64,000 nt of DNA, taken from the NCBI RefSeq assembly GCF_900101815.1, contig NZ_FNAO01000005.1, positions 124,001 to 188,000 on the forward strand. Direction: 5' to 3'. Position 1 is the stretch's first letter. Each line of letters starts with the position of its first letter. Of this stretch, positions 43,253 to 51,577 are shown piece after piece. The stretch is from Pricia antarctica (GTDB taxonomy: Bacteria; Bacteroidota; Bacteroidia; Flavobacteriales; Flavobacteriaceae). Below the pieces are notes generated by a model. That model searched no databases. It was not told where the DNA came from and saw only the letters and a list, made by a program, of their open reading frames with translations. The position numbers were made by a program, and so were the translations under genes.

Positions 43253-44519
43253 CCGTACCGGTTTTCATTTTTTTGTTATGCTGCAGCAATAAGGGTCTTC
43301 CCAATACTACCAATAGTACAATAAAAAGAAGTCCGCCGAAGGCTACCGGCTTGGAAATAGCTACGCGAAACAAAAGTGTACATGCGGTAATGACGGCTAT
43401 CACAATTCCAATGGCCGGTATCCATTTTAGTTTTTCGCTCTCGCGAAAACATAGCCAATTAACGGTTCCAAAAGTGATTACAAAAATCAAACTTGCGGCC
43501 TCGACCAAGGCGGTAAGCGAACCTGCAATGGCCATTATGCCGGCCAAGGAACCCAGCACGATAATAGCCCTATCGGGTATGTCCTTCCCGTTGGTGTGCT
43601 TAAACCATTTCGGGAGTTCGTTGGCCTTAGCGATGTTTTTGGTCAGGTTGGCCGTGGAAAAGAGGGTGGAATTGATGGCGGCCGCCGTAGCGAAACCCGC
43701 AGCGACCGTCATGATGATTACCCCGGTCTGGCCAAAGGCCTTTTGTGCCGTGATGGATAGTGCGATGGCCTTAAAATCCACTAGCGAAACGGCGCCCCCG
43801 ATAAATGTGGCGCCTAAGGCAACAATAATGTAAAGCACCACCACAAAGACCACGGCACTAATCATAACTGGCATAAAATTTTTAGCGGGATTCTTGATGC
43901 GGTCGTATTCGTAGCTCAAAAGTTGAAAGCCCTCATACCCCATAAATATCGCCCCGCCCCCGACCAGTGCAGACCACACGGGTCGAGGCTCGATACCAGC
44001 AACCAATTGTACGGCATCCCATTTTGTGAGGCCGTAAATACCCAAGGCCAAAAGCACGGCAAGGTTAGCGCACACAATACCGATTTCCACTTTGGTCATT
44101 TTTCCCACTCCCGCCAAATTCAACAAAATCAAGGCCGCGATAATACCTACCGCCAATATCCGTATGACAAACGCACTACCGTGAAAGGCAAAAGAAACGT
44201 AGTGGCCAAATGCGTAGGCATAAACAGAAATGGTAAACACGTATCCTAAGATAAGCAACCAAGCAAGGTTGCCTGCCATAGCCTTATCGTTTACCTCTTT
44301 TAGAAAGGCAAAGACCCCGCCACTATCATCGAACTTGTTGGAGAGAAACACATAACTATAGGCGGCGGTAACTGCCAAAATACCGATAATCAAAAAGGCC
44401 AACCAGGCCCATTGGGCCGAAACCGCGATAACCACTCCGAGTACCGTATAGATGCCACCCCCGACCATACCACCTGCAGCCAAGGCCCATACCGATATAG
44501 GATGTAACTTTTTTGCCAC
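43242..44519 (-). CDS. APC-superfamily amino acid permease
   Basis: About 425 residues from the GTG at 44519 (GTG GCA AAA AAG), which has an AAAGGA sequence at suitable spacing. A TTG further upstream at 44576 would overlap a promoter-like TACTTTTG element and is less likely. It has twelve helices; the first carries the unwound substrate motif AAGGMVGGGIYTVLG. FMGYEGFQLLSYEYDRIKNP is the helix-6 region of amino acid transporters. It is an importer or antiporter of amino acids or amines, not more specifically assignable. Confidence 0.9.
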   Translation of the reverse strand: MAKKLHPISVWALAAGGMVGGGIYTVLGVVIAVSAQWAWLAFLIIGILAVTAAYSYVFLSNKFDDSGGVFAFLKEVNDKAMAGNLAWLLILGYVFTISVYAYAFGHYVSFAFHGSAFVIRILAVGIIAALILLNLAGVGKMTKVEIGIVCANLAVLLALGIYGLTKWDAVQLVAGIEPRPVWSALVGGGAIFMGYEGFQLLSYEYDRIKNPAKNFMPVMISAVVFVVVLYIIVALGATFIGGAVSLVDFKAIALSITAQKAFGQTGVIIMTVAAGFATAAAINSTLFSTANLTKNIAKANELPKWFKHTNGKDIPDRAIIVLGSLAGIMAIAGSLTALVEAASLIFVITFGTVNWLCFRESEKLKWIPAIGIVIAVITACTLLFRVAISKPVAFGGLLFIVLLVVLGRPLLLQHNKKMKTGTDDN

Positions 44520-44655
44520 GATTGTTCCTTTTATATATGTTGTATGCAGTCCATATTCCAAAAGTACCCCAAACAAACCAATAGTTAACCCGAAAGCAAT
44601 TCTGTTCTTTGCTGCAAAAAATTATTTATTAATTTGATAAAAATTACGGAATAAA

Positions 44656-45393
44656 ATGATCGTTAGAAAATCATCTAAAGGGCTTCACATCATCTATCAG
44701 GCAGCTCACGGATTGCTTGCCGGAAAAATCGCCCAGGCCCTGAAACTGGACTACCGAACCGATCGCTGGCTCGACACCTTGATTGCCATCGTCGAACACG
44801 ATGACCACCAGCTCGATTTTGAGGAAAAGAAATATTTGTCAGATTTTGGTATTCCCTTAGATTTTACCGAGGATGATGTCAGTACCGATAAAATTCTGAA
44901 AAGGGCCGAACGGGTGGTTCGACAAGCGAAAAGTAAGTCACTATGGACAGCTATGTTGGTATCTTTTCATCTTGATTTTCTTTATGGGAATCTCAGGGAA
45001 GAAAGCAAAAAAGCTAAGCAATTTCTAGAATCACAAGATACTTTTCGAAACGAGATGATAGCTCATTTCGGAATCAGCCAAAAAAAGGCGGAATCGGCGT
45101 ATGAACTTCTACGGTTTTGTGACCGATGTTCCCTAATTCTATGTAAAGACGAGATACCCGGCAATCTTCGAAAGTTGGAGATAAATACCTCCATCAAGCA
45201 GAAAACGTATTTCATACGGGAAAAAGAAAACGGAAAGATTTCCGTAAATCCCTGGTGCTTCGAAGCATCGGATTTTGAGGTGAGCGTCGAGGAAACCCTT
45301 CTTGAACAACCGAAATTCAAAAATCAAAAAGAATTTCAAGCGATATTGGAAAATACGGATCGAACCTATCGGTCTTATAGTTTTGAACGTTGA
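44656..45393 (+). CDS. DUF3891 family protein
   Basis: 245 residues, soluble. The N-terminus has QAAHGLLAGKIAQALKLDYR and the His-rich AIVEHDDHQLDFEEKKYL, the DUF3891 signature. The helical core with paired His and Asp looks like a metal-dependent phosphohydrolase-type site, but no activity is established. It is divergent from the APC permease gene and monocistronic, ending at a hairpin at 45532. Confidence 0.88.
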   Translation: MIVRKSSKGLHIIYQAAHGLLAGKIAQALKLDYRTDRWLDTLIAIVEHDDHQLDFEEKKYLSDFGIPLDFTEDDVSTDKILKRAERVVRQAKSKSLWTAMLVSFHLDFLYGNLREESKKAKQFLESQDTFRNEMIAHFGISQKKAESAYELLRFCDRCSLILCKDEIPGNLRKLEINTSIKQKTYFIREKENGKISVNPWCFEASDFEVSVEETLLEQPKFKNQKEFQAILENTDRTYRSYSFER

Positions 45394-45531
45394 TTTTAAG
45401 GACCAGCCGCCATTTCCGCTCTCATCGCAACAGGAAGTCGACTCGCAGAAATCGATGGAACTCCCTTGCAGAAATATTTAAATCAATAGGAATCAATTCC
45501 CCAAAATATTTAAATACAGTGCCAAAATTAA

Positions 45532-45566
45532 ACCGATACTGGTCGCAAACCCTGACCGGTATCGGT
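45532..45566. terminator. Hairpin between convergent genes
   Basis: A 13-bp arm (45532-45544) pairs with 45554-45566 at 12 of 13 positions around a 9-nt loop, followed by CCATTTTAG. It sits between the DUF3891 gene and the convergent oxidoreductase gene, as a bidirectional terminator would. Upstream, AAATATTTAAAT occurs twice, 32 bp apart (45472 and 45504). Confidence 0.55.
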
Positions 45567-45588
45567 CCATTTTAGAAAACTTTCAGGC

Positions 45589-47052
45589 TTACCCTAAGGT
45601 CCAAGGATTCCGATAGTCACGTTTAACGAACTGGTTTACTTCATCGATATTGGTAACGCGCATTTTTTCGGCGTCCCAGAGCATTTCAATATTTCGGGCG
45701 GGATAATCGAAATAAGTTTTTCCTTGGTCGTTTTTCATTTCCTTTCTGATGTCTACGCCCCTAATGGCGAGGTTGGCGATCAACAAGGTTTCGGTCAGCG
45801 GCCCGGCAATCTCGAAAGGTGAGCTCAGTTCCTTTTTACCATATCCCGCGATGGCGGCCTCGACCCATTGGCCATAATGGCCATCGGTACTACCGGGCAC
45901 CCTTGCCAACTTTTGAGGCACCTTGACTTCATCAGTCTTCGAGGTAGGCAACAACCGCGCGTTCTCGCCATAGGTGCTGCACATCATCTTGCCCTTATCG
46001 CCGATGAAAAGCACGCCGTTTCCGCCATCGCCAAAGGTCTCGTTCGGGCCCAGCTCCTCAGGCCGTGTGGGCTGTATGCCACCGTCCATCCAGTGCAGTT
46101 CGACCTCGCCATCGGTTTTATCCGTCTTAGGGAAGGTCATCGTTACGTGGCTCGAAGGTGGACAGCTATCCGGAAAATATCCGCGTTGAAACTCGTCGAC
46201 ATATACGCTACCCACGCTACATTGAACGTCTTTAGGATATTTCAGGTCAAGGGTCCTAAACGGGGACTCTACCAAATGGCAGCCCATGTCGCCTAGGGCA
46301 CCCGTACCGTAGTCCCACCAACCCCGCCAGTTGAAGGGTACAAGCCCGTTTATAAAATCCTTATAGGGCGCAGTGCCGAGCCACAGGTCCCAATCGAGTT
46401 CTTTGGGAACTTCCGCCTTGGTCTGGGGCCAGGGAATGCCCTGCGGCCATACAGGCCTATCGGTCCAGCAATAGACCGTGTGTACATTTCCGATGACCCC
46501 GGCATCGTACCACTCGCGTACTTGGCGAGAACCATCGGAAGAGGCGCCCTGATTGCCCATTTGGGTCACTACCTTGTATTTTTTAGCGGCCTCGGTCAAT
46601 TGCCGTGCCTCGTAAATATCATGCGTCAAGGGCTTCTGAACATAGACCGCCTTCCCCATTTCCATGGCCGGTAATGCCGCTACCGCATGAGTATGATCGG
46701 GAGTGGAAACGGAAACGGCATCGAAATTTTTGGATTCTTTGTCGTACAGTTCCCGCCAATCCTTATAATATTTGGCTTTGGGGAAACGGGCCACGGAATC
46801 CGCCGCCCTGCGTTCGTCAACATCACAGAGAAAAGCGATATCGGCCTTTTCCGTTTTCGCAAAATTGGCGATATCACTTTTCCCTTTGCCACCTACCCCA
46901 ATGCCGGCTACTACCAGTTTATCGCTAGGGGCGATAAAACCAGGGCCGCCCAACACGTGGCGCGGTACTATCGATATTCCAGCGGTCGCTATCGCCGTAT
47001 TTTTAATAAAATTCCTTCTTGATCCTGCAGGCACATTTGATTTTTTTGACAT
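45589..47052 (-). CDS. Gfo/Idh/MocA-family oxidoreductase, Tat-exported
   Basis: 487 residues. A twin-arginine leader (SRRNFIKNTAIATAGISIVP) marks export of a folded, cofactor-loaded protein. The NAD(P)-binding domain follows (VAGIGVGGKGKSDI) with VSVSTPDHTHAVAALPAMEM and the EK-like segment YVQKPLTHDIYEARQL. The C-terminal domain contains LLIANLAIRGVDIRKEM. This periplasmic subfamily is common in Bacteroidota near sugar or glycan genes. The substrate is unknown, and no sugar locus except the GH remnants at 22817 lies nearby. Confidence 0.93.
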   Translation of the reverse strand: MSKKSNVPAGSRRNFIKNTAIATAGISIVPRHVLGGPGFIAPSDKLVVAGIGVGGKGKSDIANFAKTEKADIAFLCDVDERRAADSVARFPKAKYYKDWRELYDKESKNFDAVSVSTPDHTHAVAALPAMEMGKAVYVQKPLTHDIYEARQLTEAAKKYKVVTQMGNQGASSDGSRQVREWYDAGVIGNVHTVYCWTDRPVWPQGIPWPQTKAEVPKELDWDLWLGTAPYKDFINGLVPFNWRGWWDYGTGALGDMGCHLVESPFRTLDLKYPKDVQCSVGSVYVDEFQRGYFPDSCPPSSHVTMTFPKTDKTDGEVELHWMDGGIQPTRPEELGPNETFGDGGNGVLFIGDKGKMMCSTYGENARLLPTSKTDEVKVPQKLARVPGSTDGHYGQWVEAAIAGYGKKELSSPFEIAGPLTETLLIANLAIRGVDIRKEMKNDQGKTYFDYPARNIEMLWDAEKMRVTNIDEVNQFVKRDYRNPWTLG

Positions 47053-47326
47053 GTTTCTCGATTTAAAATGAATGTCTTATCCAAGCGCATTTTAATATAC
47101 TAGGGAGTTGTACAATTGCGCTCAAAATAAAACACGATTAATTTACGTATAAATCTACTTTTTTCTGTTCATTTCGGGGAAATAATTCCGTTTTTCCCAT
47201 TCCGCGACCCGCAGCCTGCCTCAGTATTTAATTTTTTTGGTTCAATACAAGCAAATGTTGATTCAAACCGGCCGTTGTTTGTTTTCAAACGCGCCTTACC
47301 TTAACTTTAAAGCAAAACATAGTATT

Positions 47327-48421
47327 ATGAACCCACTATTGGAAGTACTACAACAAGGACAGAGCATTTGGCTAGATCTTTTGGATCGAAAAATGATGGA
47401 TTCTGGCAAATTGAGATCTTGGATCGATGATGACGGGCTGCGGGGCATTACCTCGAATCCGGCCATTTTTGAAAAAGCGATCAGCAACAGTTCCGACTAT
47501 GACGAAGATATTGCGTCGCTCGCCAAAAACGAGAACAACAACGAGGCTATTTTTTTCGGCCTGGCCGTAAAGGATATTCAACGTGCCACGGATATCTTTC
47601 AACCCATTTACGAAGAGACCGAAGGCCTGGACGGTTACGTCAGCCTTGAAGTATCCCCATTTTTGGCTCGGGATACCAACGGCACGATAGCACAGGCTAG
47701 GGAGCTTTGGAAAAAAGTAGACCGCAAAAACGTGATGATCAAGATTCCCGGTACCAAAGAAGGATTGCCTGCCATACGAAAATGCATCAGCGAAGGCATC
47801 AATATCAATGTGACCCTCTTGTTCGGTATTCCCCGGTACAAGGAAGTAACGGAAGCCTTTATCAGCGGTCTGGAAGACAGGCTCGACGCTGGTAAATCCA
47901 TTGACGGAATCGCGTCCGTAGCCAGCTTTTTCCTGAGCCGTATTGATGTGATGGTCGATCCCATGTTGGAAGAAAAAGGCCTAAAAGATTTAAAAGGCGA
48001 GGTGGCCATTGCCTCCGCAAAAAAGGCCTATCAGATCTATCAGGAAGTATTCTCCCGCGATCGTTTTAAAAAATTAAGGAAGAAAGGGGCAAAACCCCAA
48101 AGGGTACTTTGGGCCAGTACCAGTGTCAAAGACCCCTCGTTCCGCGATGTCAAATACGTAGAGGCCCTTATCGGTCCGGAAACCGTCAATACCCTGCCAT
48201 TAGATACTTTGGAAGCCTTTCGCGACCATGGTAAAGTGGCCAACGAGCTGACCGAAAATACCGATCACTCGGATAAGGTGCTACACCAATTAAAGGAAAA
48301 AGGAATCAATATCGACAAGGTCACACAAGACCTGGAAGACGAGGGTATCGAAAAATTCAATACACCGTTCGACAAACTTTTAAAAGGGATCGAGGCACAA
48401 AAACAAAAGGCGGTTTCTTAA
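47327..48421 (+). CDS. tal: Transaldolase
   Basis: 364 residues from the ATG at 47327 (MNPLLEVLQQGQSIWLDLLD); an in-frame start at 47237 adds atypical residues. The signature GITSNPAIFEKAI is the N-terminal active-site loop, and the Schiff-base Lys lies in VMIKIPGTKEG. The C-terminus has ASTSVKDPSFRDVKYVEALI. It is the longer actinobacterial/Bacteroidota-type transaldolase of the pentose phosphate pathway. It is monocistronic. Confidence 0.94.
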   Translation: MNPLLEVLQQGQSIWLDLLDRKMMDSGKLRSWIDDDGLRGITSNPAIFEKAISNSSDYDEDIASLAKNENNNEAIFFGLAVKDIQRATDIFQPIYEETEGLDGYVSLEVSPFLARDTNGTIAQARELWKKVDRKNVMIKIPGTKEGLPAIRKCISEGININVTLLFGIPRYKEVTEAFISGLEDRLDAGKSIDGIASVASFFLSRIDVMVDPMLEEKGLKDLKGEVAIASAKKAYQIYQEVFSRDRFKKLRKKGAKPQRVLWASTSVKDPSFRDVKYVEALIGPETVNTLPLDTLEAFRDHGKVANELTENTDHSDKVLHQLKEKGINIDKVTQDLEDEGIEKFNTPFDKLLKGIEAQKQKAVS

Positions 48422-48670
48422 TCTTTCGGTTGATGAAGCTTAGAATAAGCATAGCATACATGATGCGGCCATGCTCTCTAAAAGTAGCCTTTAAATTATG
48501 ATTATTTTAACTGTTGCTATACATTTTATTTACACACTTTATGCGATAGTCCTTTTATTTACCCTGACATCGTGGTAATTTTTCTTAACGCTCTTTTTTA
48601 GGGAACGTGGCACTACGCTCATTGGCATTACGCTGTGATTGTCATCGGAGTTATCATTGGATTTAAATAC
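48422..48670. other. Intergenic region with a possible tiny hydrophobic ORF
   Basis: An ATG at 48498 opens 26 codons (MIILTVAIHFIYTLYAIVLL ending in SW) to TAA at 48576-48578. A second frame without an ATG ends with HYAVIVIGVIIGFKYKKPA just inside the terminator hairpin. Both read like pieces of small membrane proteins, but neither has convincing start signals, so I list them only as possibilities. Confidence 0.3.
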
Positions 48671-48697
48671 AAAAAACCAGCTTAGGGCTGGTTTTTT
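48671..48697. terminator. Bidirectional terminator hairpin
   Basis: AAAAAACCAGC (48671-48681), loop TTAGG, then GCTGGTTTTTT (48687-48697) gives a strong stem with T runs on both strands. It separates the region after transaldolase from the convergent small gene at 48723-48866. Confidence 0.85.
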
Positions 48698-48722
48698 TTA
48701 GTTTAAAGGCGTTGAAAAGACC

Positions 48723-48866
48723 TTACGCATTATCTCTAGGCTGGTGCTTCTCTTGCCGCTGTTTTTCCTGCTGGTTTATTTTCTTGCCATCGGTTTCTTT
48801 GTGATTGATGGCCTGCTCACCAATACTTTGCTTTCCTTTTTCGATTTTATTCTTGTTTTTATCCAT
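48723..48866 (-). CDS. Small hydrophilic protein (47 residues)
   Basis: MDKNKNKIEKGKQSIGEQAI followed by NHKETDGKKINQQEKQRQE and a short end HQPRDNA. It is highly charged and Lys/Gln-rich, with no hydrophobic segment, probably disordered and cytoplasmic. I recognise no family. It has its own terminator directly downstream at 48671, which supports real transcription. Confidence 0.6.
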   Translation of the reverse strand: MDKNKNKIEKGKQSIGEQAINHKETDGKKINQQEKQRQEKHQPRDNA

Positions 48867-48925
48867 AATAATAGTATTTAAAATTAGCGTTTATGGGATA
48901 ATTCCCGTTTCTTATTTTTATAGTA

Positions 48926-49080
48926 TCAAGCCTTGGCTATGGTATTTTGGTTCAAGTAATCTTTTGGCACAGCGGTCAACTTTCCATCCGAATCCTGTTC
49001 TTCGTTCAAGGTATTCTGTAGTTCATCAGCATGGCATCAAGACCTATTTCCTTTGCAAGGCGAACAATATATCATATCCA
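48926..49080 (-). pseudogene. DUF892 (YciF-type ferritin-like) remnant
   Basis: The minus strand encodes, in more than one frame, pieces in the order SGYDIL, RLAKEIGLDAM and DELQNTLNEEQDSDGKLTAV, then PKDYLNQNTIAKA and TGA. This matches the last two helices of YciE/YciF-like DUF892 proteins, where AGYGTL, LAKxLG, LLxxTLxEE and a LTxxA end are usual. Frame changes and the missing first half show decay. Confidence 0.55.
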
Positions 49081-49284
49081 GATATTTTTAGAAATAATAC
49101 TACCTTAACCCATATTACCAAGTTAGGAGGTAACTGACGGATCTATTGACCCAAAAGGGCTTATCTATGACCTTAAAGCAAAATCGGTTCAGAATAGTTA
49201 GTATAAAAAGGGGACAGACTATCAAATTTCAGATCGTCTTAACAGCACCGGAGATCAATTTTCGTTATATTGTTGTAAAAAATA

Positions 49285-49509
49285 ATGAAAGATTCAGCTA
49301 TGTTCTGGGTGGCAGCCACCACCCTTGTTTTGATAACAGTTACAATCATGTCGGTTATGAACTTTGCCTTCAATTGGGTGTTTTATATCACCGTATTAGG
49401 GCAAATAATGATTGTATTTATGGTCTATAGGGTGTTACGGGACAACTATACCACCGATAAAACCTTTGCCGACTTTTATGAAGACCATCCCATAGGGCGG
49501 CAGGAGTAA
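49285..49509 (+). CDS. Small two-helix membrane protein
   Basis: 74 residues with two helices (about 5-27 and 31-50) followed by a charged tail (RVLRDNYTTDKTFADFYEDH). No family is recognised. It lies between the DUF892 remnant and the uspA gene, which is on the other strand. The clean start and composition support it. Confidence 0.65.
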   Translation: MKDSAMFWVAATTLVLITVTIMSVMNFAFNWVFYITVLGQIMIVFMVYRVLRDNYTTDKTFADFYEDHPIGRQE

Positions 49510-49661
49510 CCTAGCGCCAGGCTTGACGGTTAGGCATTACGCCGAACGCAAATCGCTTTACGCTTCTATTGGCTCTACGGCATACGGAGTAAAACAATAA
49601 GCTTCGCCGACTAAATTTTGGAATAATTGTAATAAGGGTTTAGCCATGCCACTTCCTAGCC

Positions 49662-50564
49662 TCAATTTGACACCGCGTTTTGCCCAGAAGATTTTCGTTT
49701 GGGCGCGAGCCCCATACCCAGTTCGGGAATGACCAATAGCGGAATTTGGGTGTGGAAAGCCACACGCTTGACTACCGGTTCACGGGTCATACGCTCCATA
49801 TAGCTGTGTTGATAGTTGAGCATGGCCAGTAAATGGATATCGAGTTCGTTGGTAAAGGCCTCCAAGGTTTTTGAGACGGAATTCAATTCGGAAACCGTAT
49901 GCACGTAATGCTCAACGTTCTTTAAATATTTACGAAGCATGCCTAGATTGAACTGCTGAAGCTCCGTCAATGCCATGATTTCATACTGTACATGAACAAT
50001 GCGGATAGCCGCCCCAAAGGCTTTCGCCATCTCGATCAACGGCTGTAGCTCAGATTGCGCATAGAAACGGTTAAAGTCCGTTGCAAAAGCGATTTCAGTA
50101 GGAGTCACAAAATCGAAATCTTGTGGAATGGCCAATACCGGGCAATTTTTGATGGATTTGATCATGCGTACGGCATTGCTTCCCATAAAAACCTCTTCCA
50201 TGCCCGATGCCCCCTTGGTTCCGGTCACGATCAAGTTGATATTGTGGTTTTCGACCGTATCCTTGATTTCGTCCACCAAAAAACTGAAAGATGAAATGGT
50301 TTTATAGTGATGATAGGGATTGTTGTCCCATTTTTTTATCCGCTCCACCCATGTCTTGAGTCCCCTTTCGGAATGCAGATGTGCACCATCTTCGAACGCC
50401 GCCCCGTCAAAATTGGCGGCCATAAAACGACTACTGGCTATGGCCGGTGTGTATACGTTCAGTAAATGAAAGATACATTTCTCGTTCTTGAAAAGATCCA
50501 TAGCGTATCTTGCGGCGTTCCATGCGTTTTCGGAAAAATCCGTAGGTATCAAAATGTTCTTCAT
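49662..50564 (-). CDS. Universal stress protein (tandem UspA)
   Basis: 300 residues from the ATG at 50564 (MKNILIPTDFSENAWNAARY). An in-frame upstream ATG at 50609 lies before the predicted transcription start and is rejected. Two Usp domains: the first has the ATP-binding signature GTKGASGMEEVFMGSNAVRM, while the second (about 155-285) lacks a full G-x2-G-x9-G-S/T motif. Such tandem Usp proteins help survival under starvation or low oxygen. The promoter has an FNR-type box identical in 23 bp to that before ccoS. Confidence 0.92.
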   Translation of the reverse strand: MKNILIPTDFSENAWNAARYAMDLFKNEKCIFHLLNVYTPAIASSRFMAANFDGAAFEDGAHLHSERGLKTWVERIKKWDNNPYHHYKTISSFSFLVDEIKDTVENHNINLIVTGTKGASGMEEVFMGSNAVRMIKSIKNCPVLAIPQDFDFVTPTEIAFATDFNRFYAQSELQPLIEMAKAFGAAIRIVHVQYEIMALTELQQFNLGMLRKYLKNVEHYVHTVSELNSVSKTLEAFTNELDIHLLAMLNYQHSYMERMTREPVVKRVAFHTQIPLLVIPELGMGLAPKRKSSGQNAVSN

Positions 50565-50590
50565 GAGTGTTGTGCTTGGGAATATGGCAA

Positions 50591-50642
50591 CAAATGTATA
50601 GGGGACCATTAACGAAAACTATGATATTTATCAGGTTTTCTG
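50591..50642 (-). promoter_or_regulatory. FNR-type box and promoter of uspA
   Basis: Box TGATATTTATCA (50622-50633) is centred 29.5 bp from a perfect -7 element TACATTTG (minus strand 50598-50591). The 23 bp at 50620-50642 are the exact reverse complement of 54031-54053 before ccoS. Confidence 0.85.
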
Positions 50643-50756
50643 CGATTTGTTCAACTACTCTTACTTTACGTGACGTCACAACAAATAATCAAAACATAGC
50701 CTGAGTGGAAGTTTGCTACAGTAGTCTCCAAATTTTAGTCATGCCGGATAGTCTTC

Positions 50757-51458
50757 TCAAAATCCGTCGATCACGTTCTGAAGTCCTTTTTCGTCAACGA
50801 TGGCAACCTTTTTACCGGAGGTTTTCAGAAATCCCTTTTTCTTAAATTCTGAAATTATCCGGATACACGATTCCGTTGCGGTACCGACCACATTGGCAAT
50901 ATCTTCTCGGGAAAGGGTCAAGGATAAAAACCCGTTCTTATCTTCCCCAAAGTTTGTTTTCAGGTACAGAAACGCCTCGGCAATGCGCTGTTTTACCGTT
51001 TTTTGGCCCATGTTCACGATAACGTCATCGGCTTCCTTGAGATCGTGGGCCATATGGCGCAACACCTCAATAGTGAAATTGGGATTTCCGTTCAGCGTAG
51101 TGGAAATAATCTCTTTGGGTATAAAACAGACTTCCATGTCATCGACAGCGGTGGCACTTAGGTTGGTGACTTCTTCGGCAATAACGGAACGCTGGCCCAA
51201 TACCTCGGCCTTGGCGGCCAATTTCACAATTTGGTTCTTCCCGTTGGCACTCAGTTTCGACAGTTTTGAGACTCCGTTTCGCACACAATAGACCCCTGGC
51301 AATTTTTCGCCTTCCTCAAAAATCGGCTGTCCTTTCTTGACTATTTTGACGGTTTTGGCATCAGAAACTTTTTTCAGTTCTTCTTTACTCATTGCCCGCA
51401 AGGCATTGAACTGCCTTACGATACAACTTTCACAACGGGTCTGTATACCATCTATCAT
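50757..51458 (-). CDS. Crp/Fnr-family regulator with FNR-like cysteines
   Basis: 233 residues: a cyclic-nucleotide-fold sensor domain (about 20-140), a dimer helix (ADDVIVNMGQKTVKQRIAEA) and a C-terminal winged helix (LTLSREDIANVVGTATESCI). The N-terminus holds Cys9 and Cys12 in CESC, with Cys58 and Cys111 in the sensor domain. Four such Cys could bind a 4Fe-4S cluster as in FNR, although the spacing differs from E. coli (20, 23, 29, 122). It faces ccoI across a shared FNR-type box. It is the best candidate for the regulator that reads the TGAY-N4-RTCA boxes in this window. Confidence 0.88.
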   Translation of the reverse strand: MIDGIQTRCESCIVRQFNALRAMSKEELKKVSDAKTVKIVKKGQPIFEEGEKLPGVYCVRNGVSKLSKLSANGKNQIVKLAAKAEVLGQRSVIAEEVTNLSATAVDDMEVCFIPKEIISTTLNGNPNFTIEVLRHMAHDLKEADDVIVNMGQKTVKQRIAEAFLYLKTNFGEDKNGFLSLTLSREDIANVVGTATESCIRIISEFKKKGFLKTSGKKVAIVDEKGLQNVIDGF

Positions 51459-51482
51459 ACGCTCGATATTTTCTCAACGGTG

Positions 51483-51556
51483 TAAAAATACAGATTACAA
51501 AAAAGAGAAAACATGACAATTATCATATTCTCGGACGGCTATTGTCGGCATCTTTG
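51483..51556. promoter_or_regulatory. Divergent FNR-type promoter between the FNR-like gene and ccoI
   Basis: Box TGACAATTATCA (51514-51525). To the right CATCTTTG (51549-51556) and to the left, on the minus strand, TATTTTTA (51490-51483) each start exactly 29.5 bp from the box centre and differ from TAnnTTTG at one base. One bound dimer could therefore serve both ccoI and the regulator's own gene. Confidence 0.7.
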
Positions 51557-51577
51557 CTACCGGTATTTAGAATAGCT

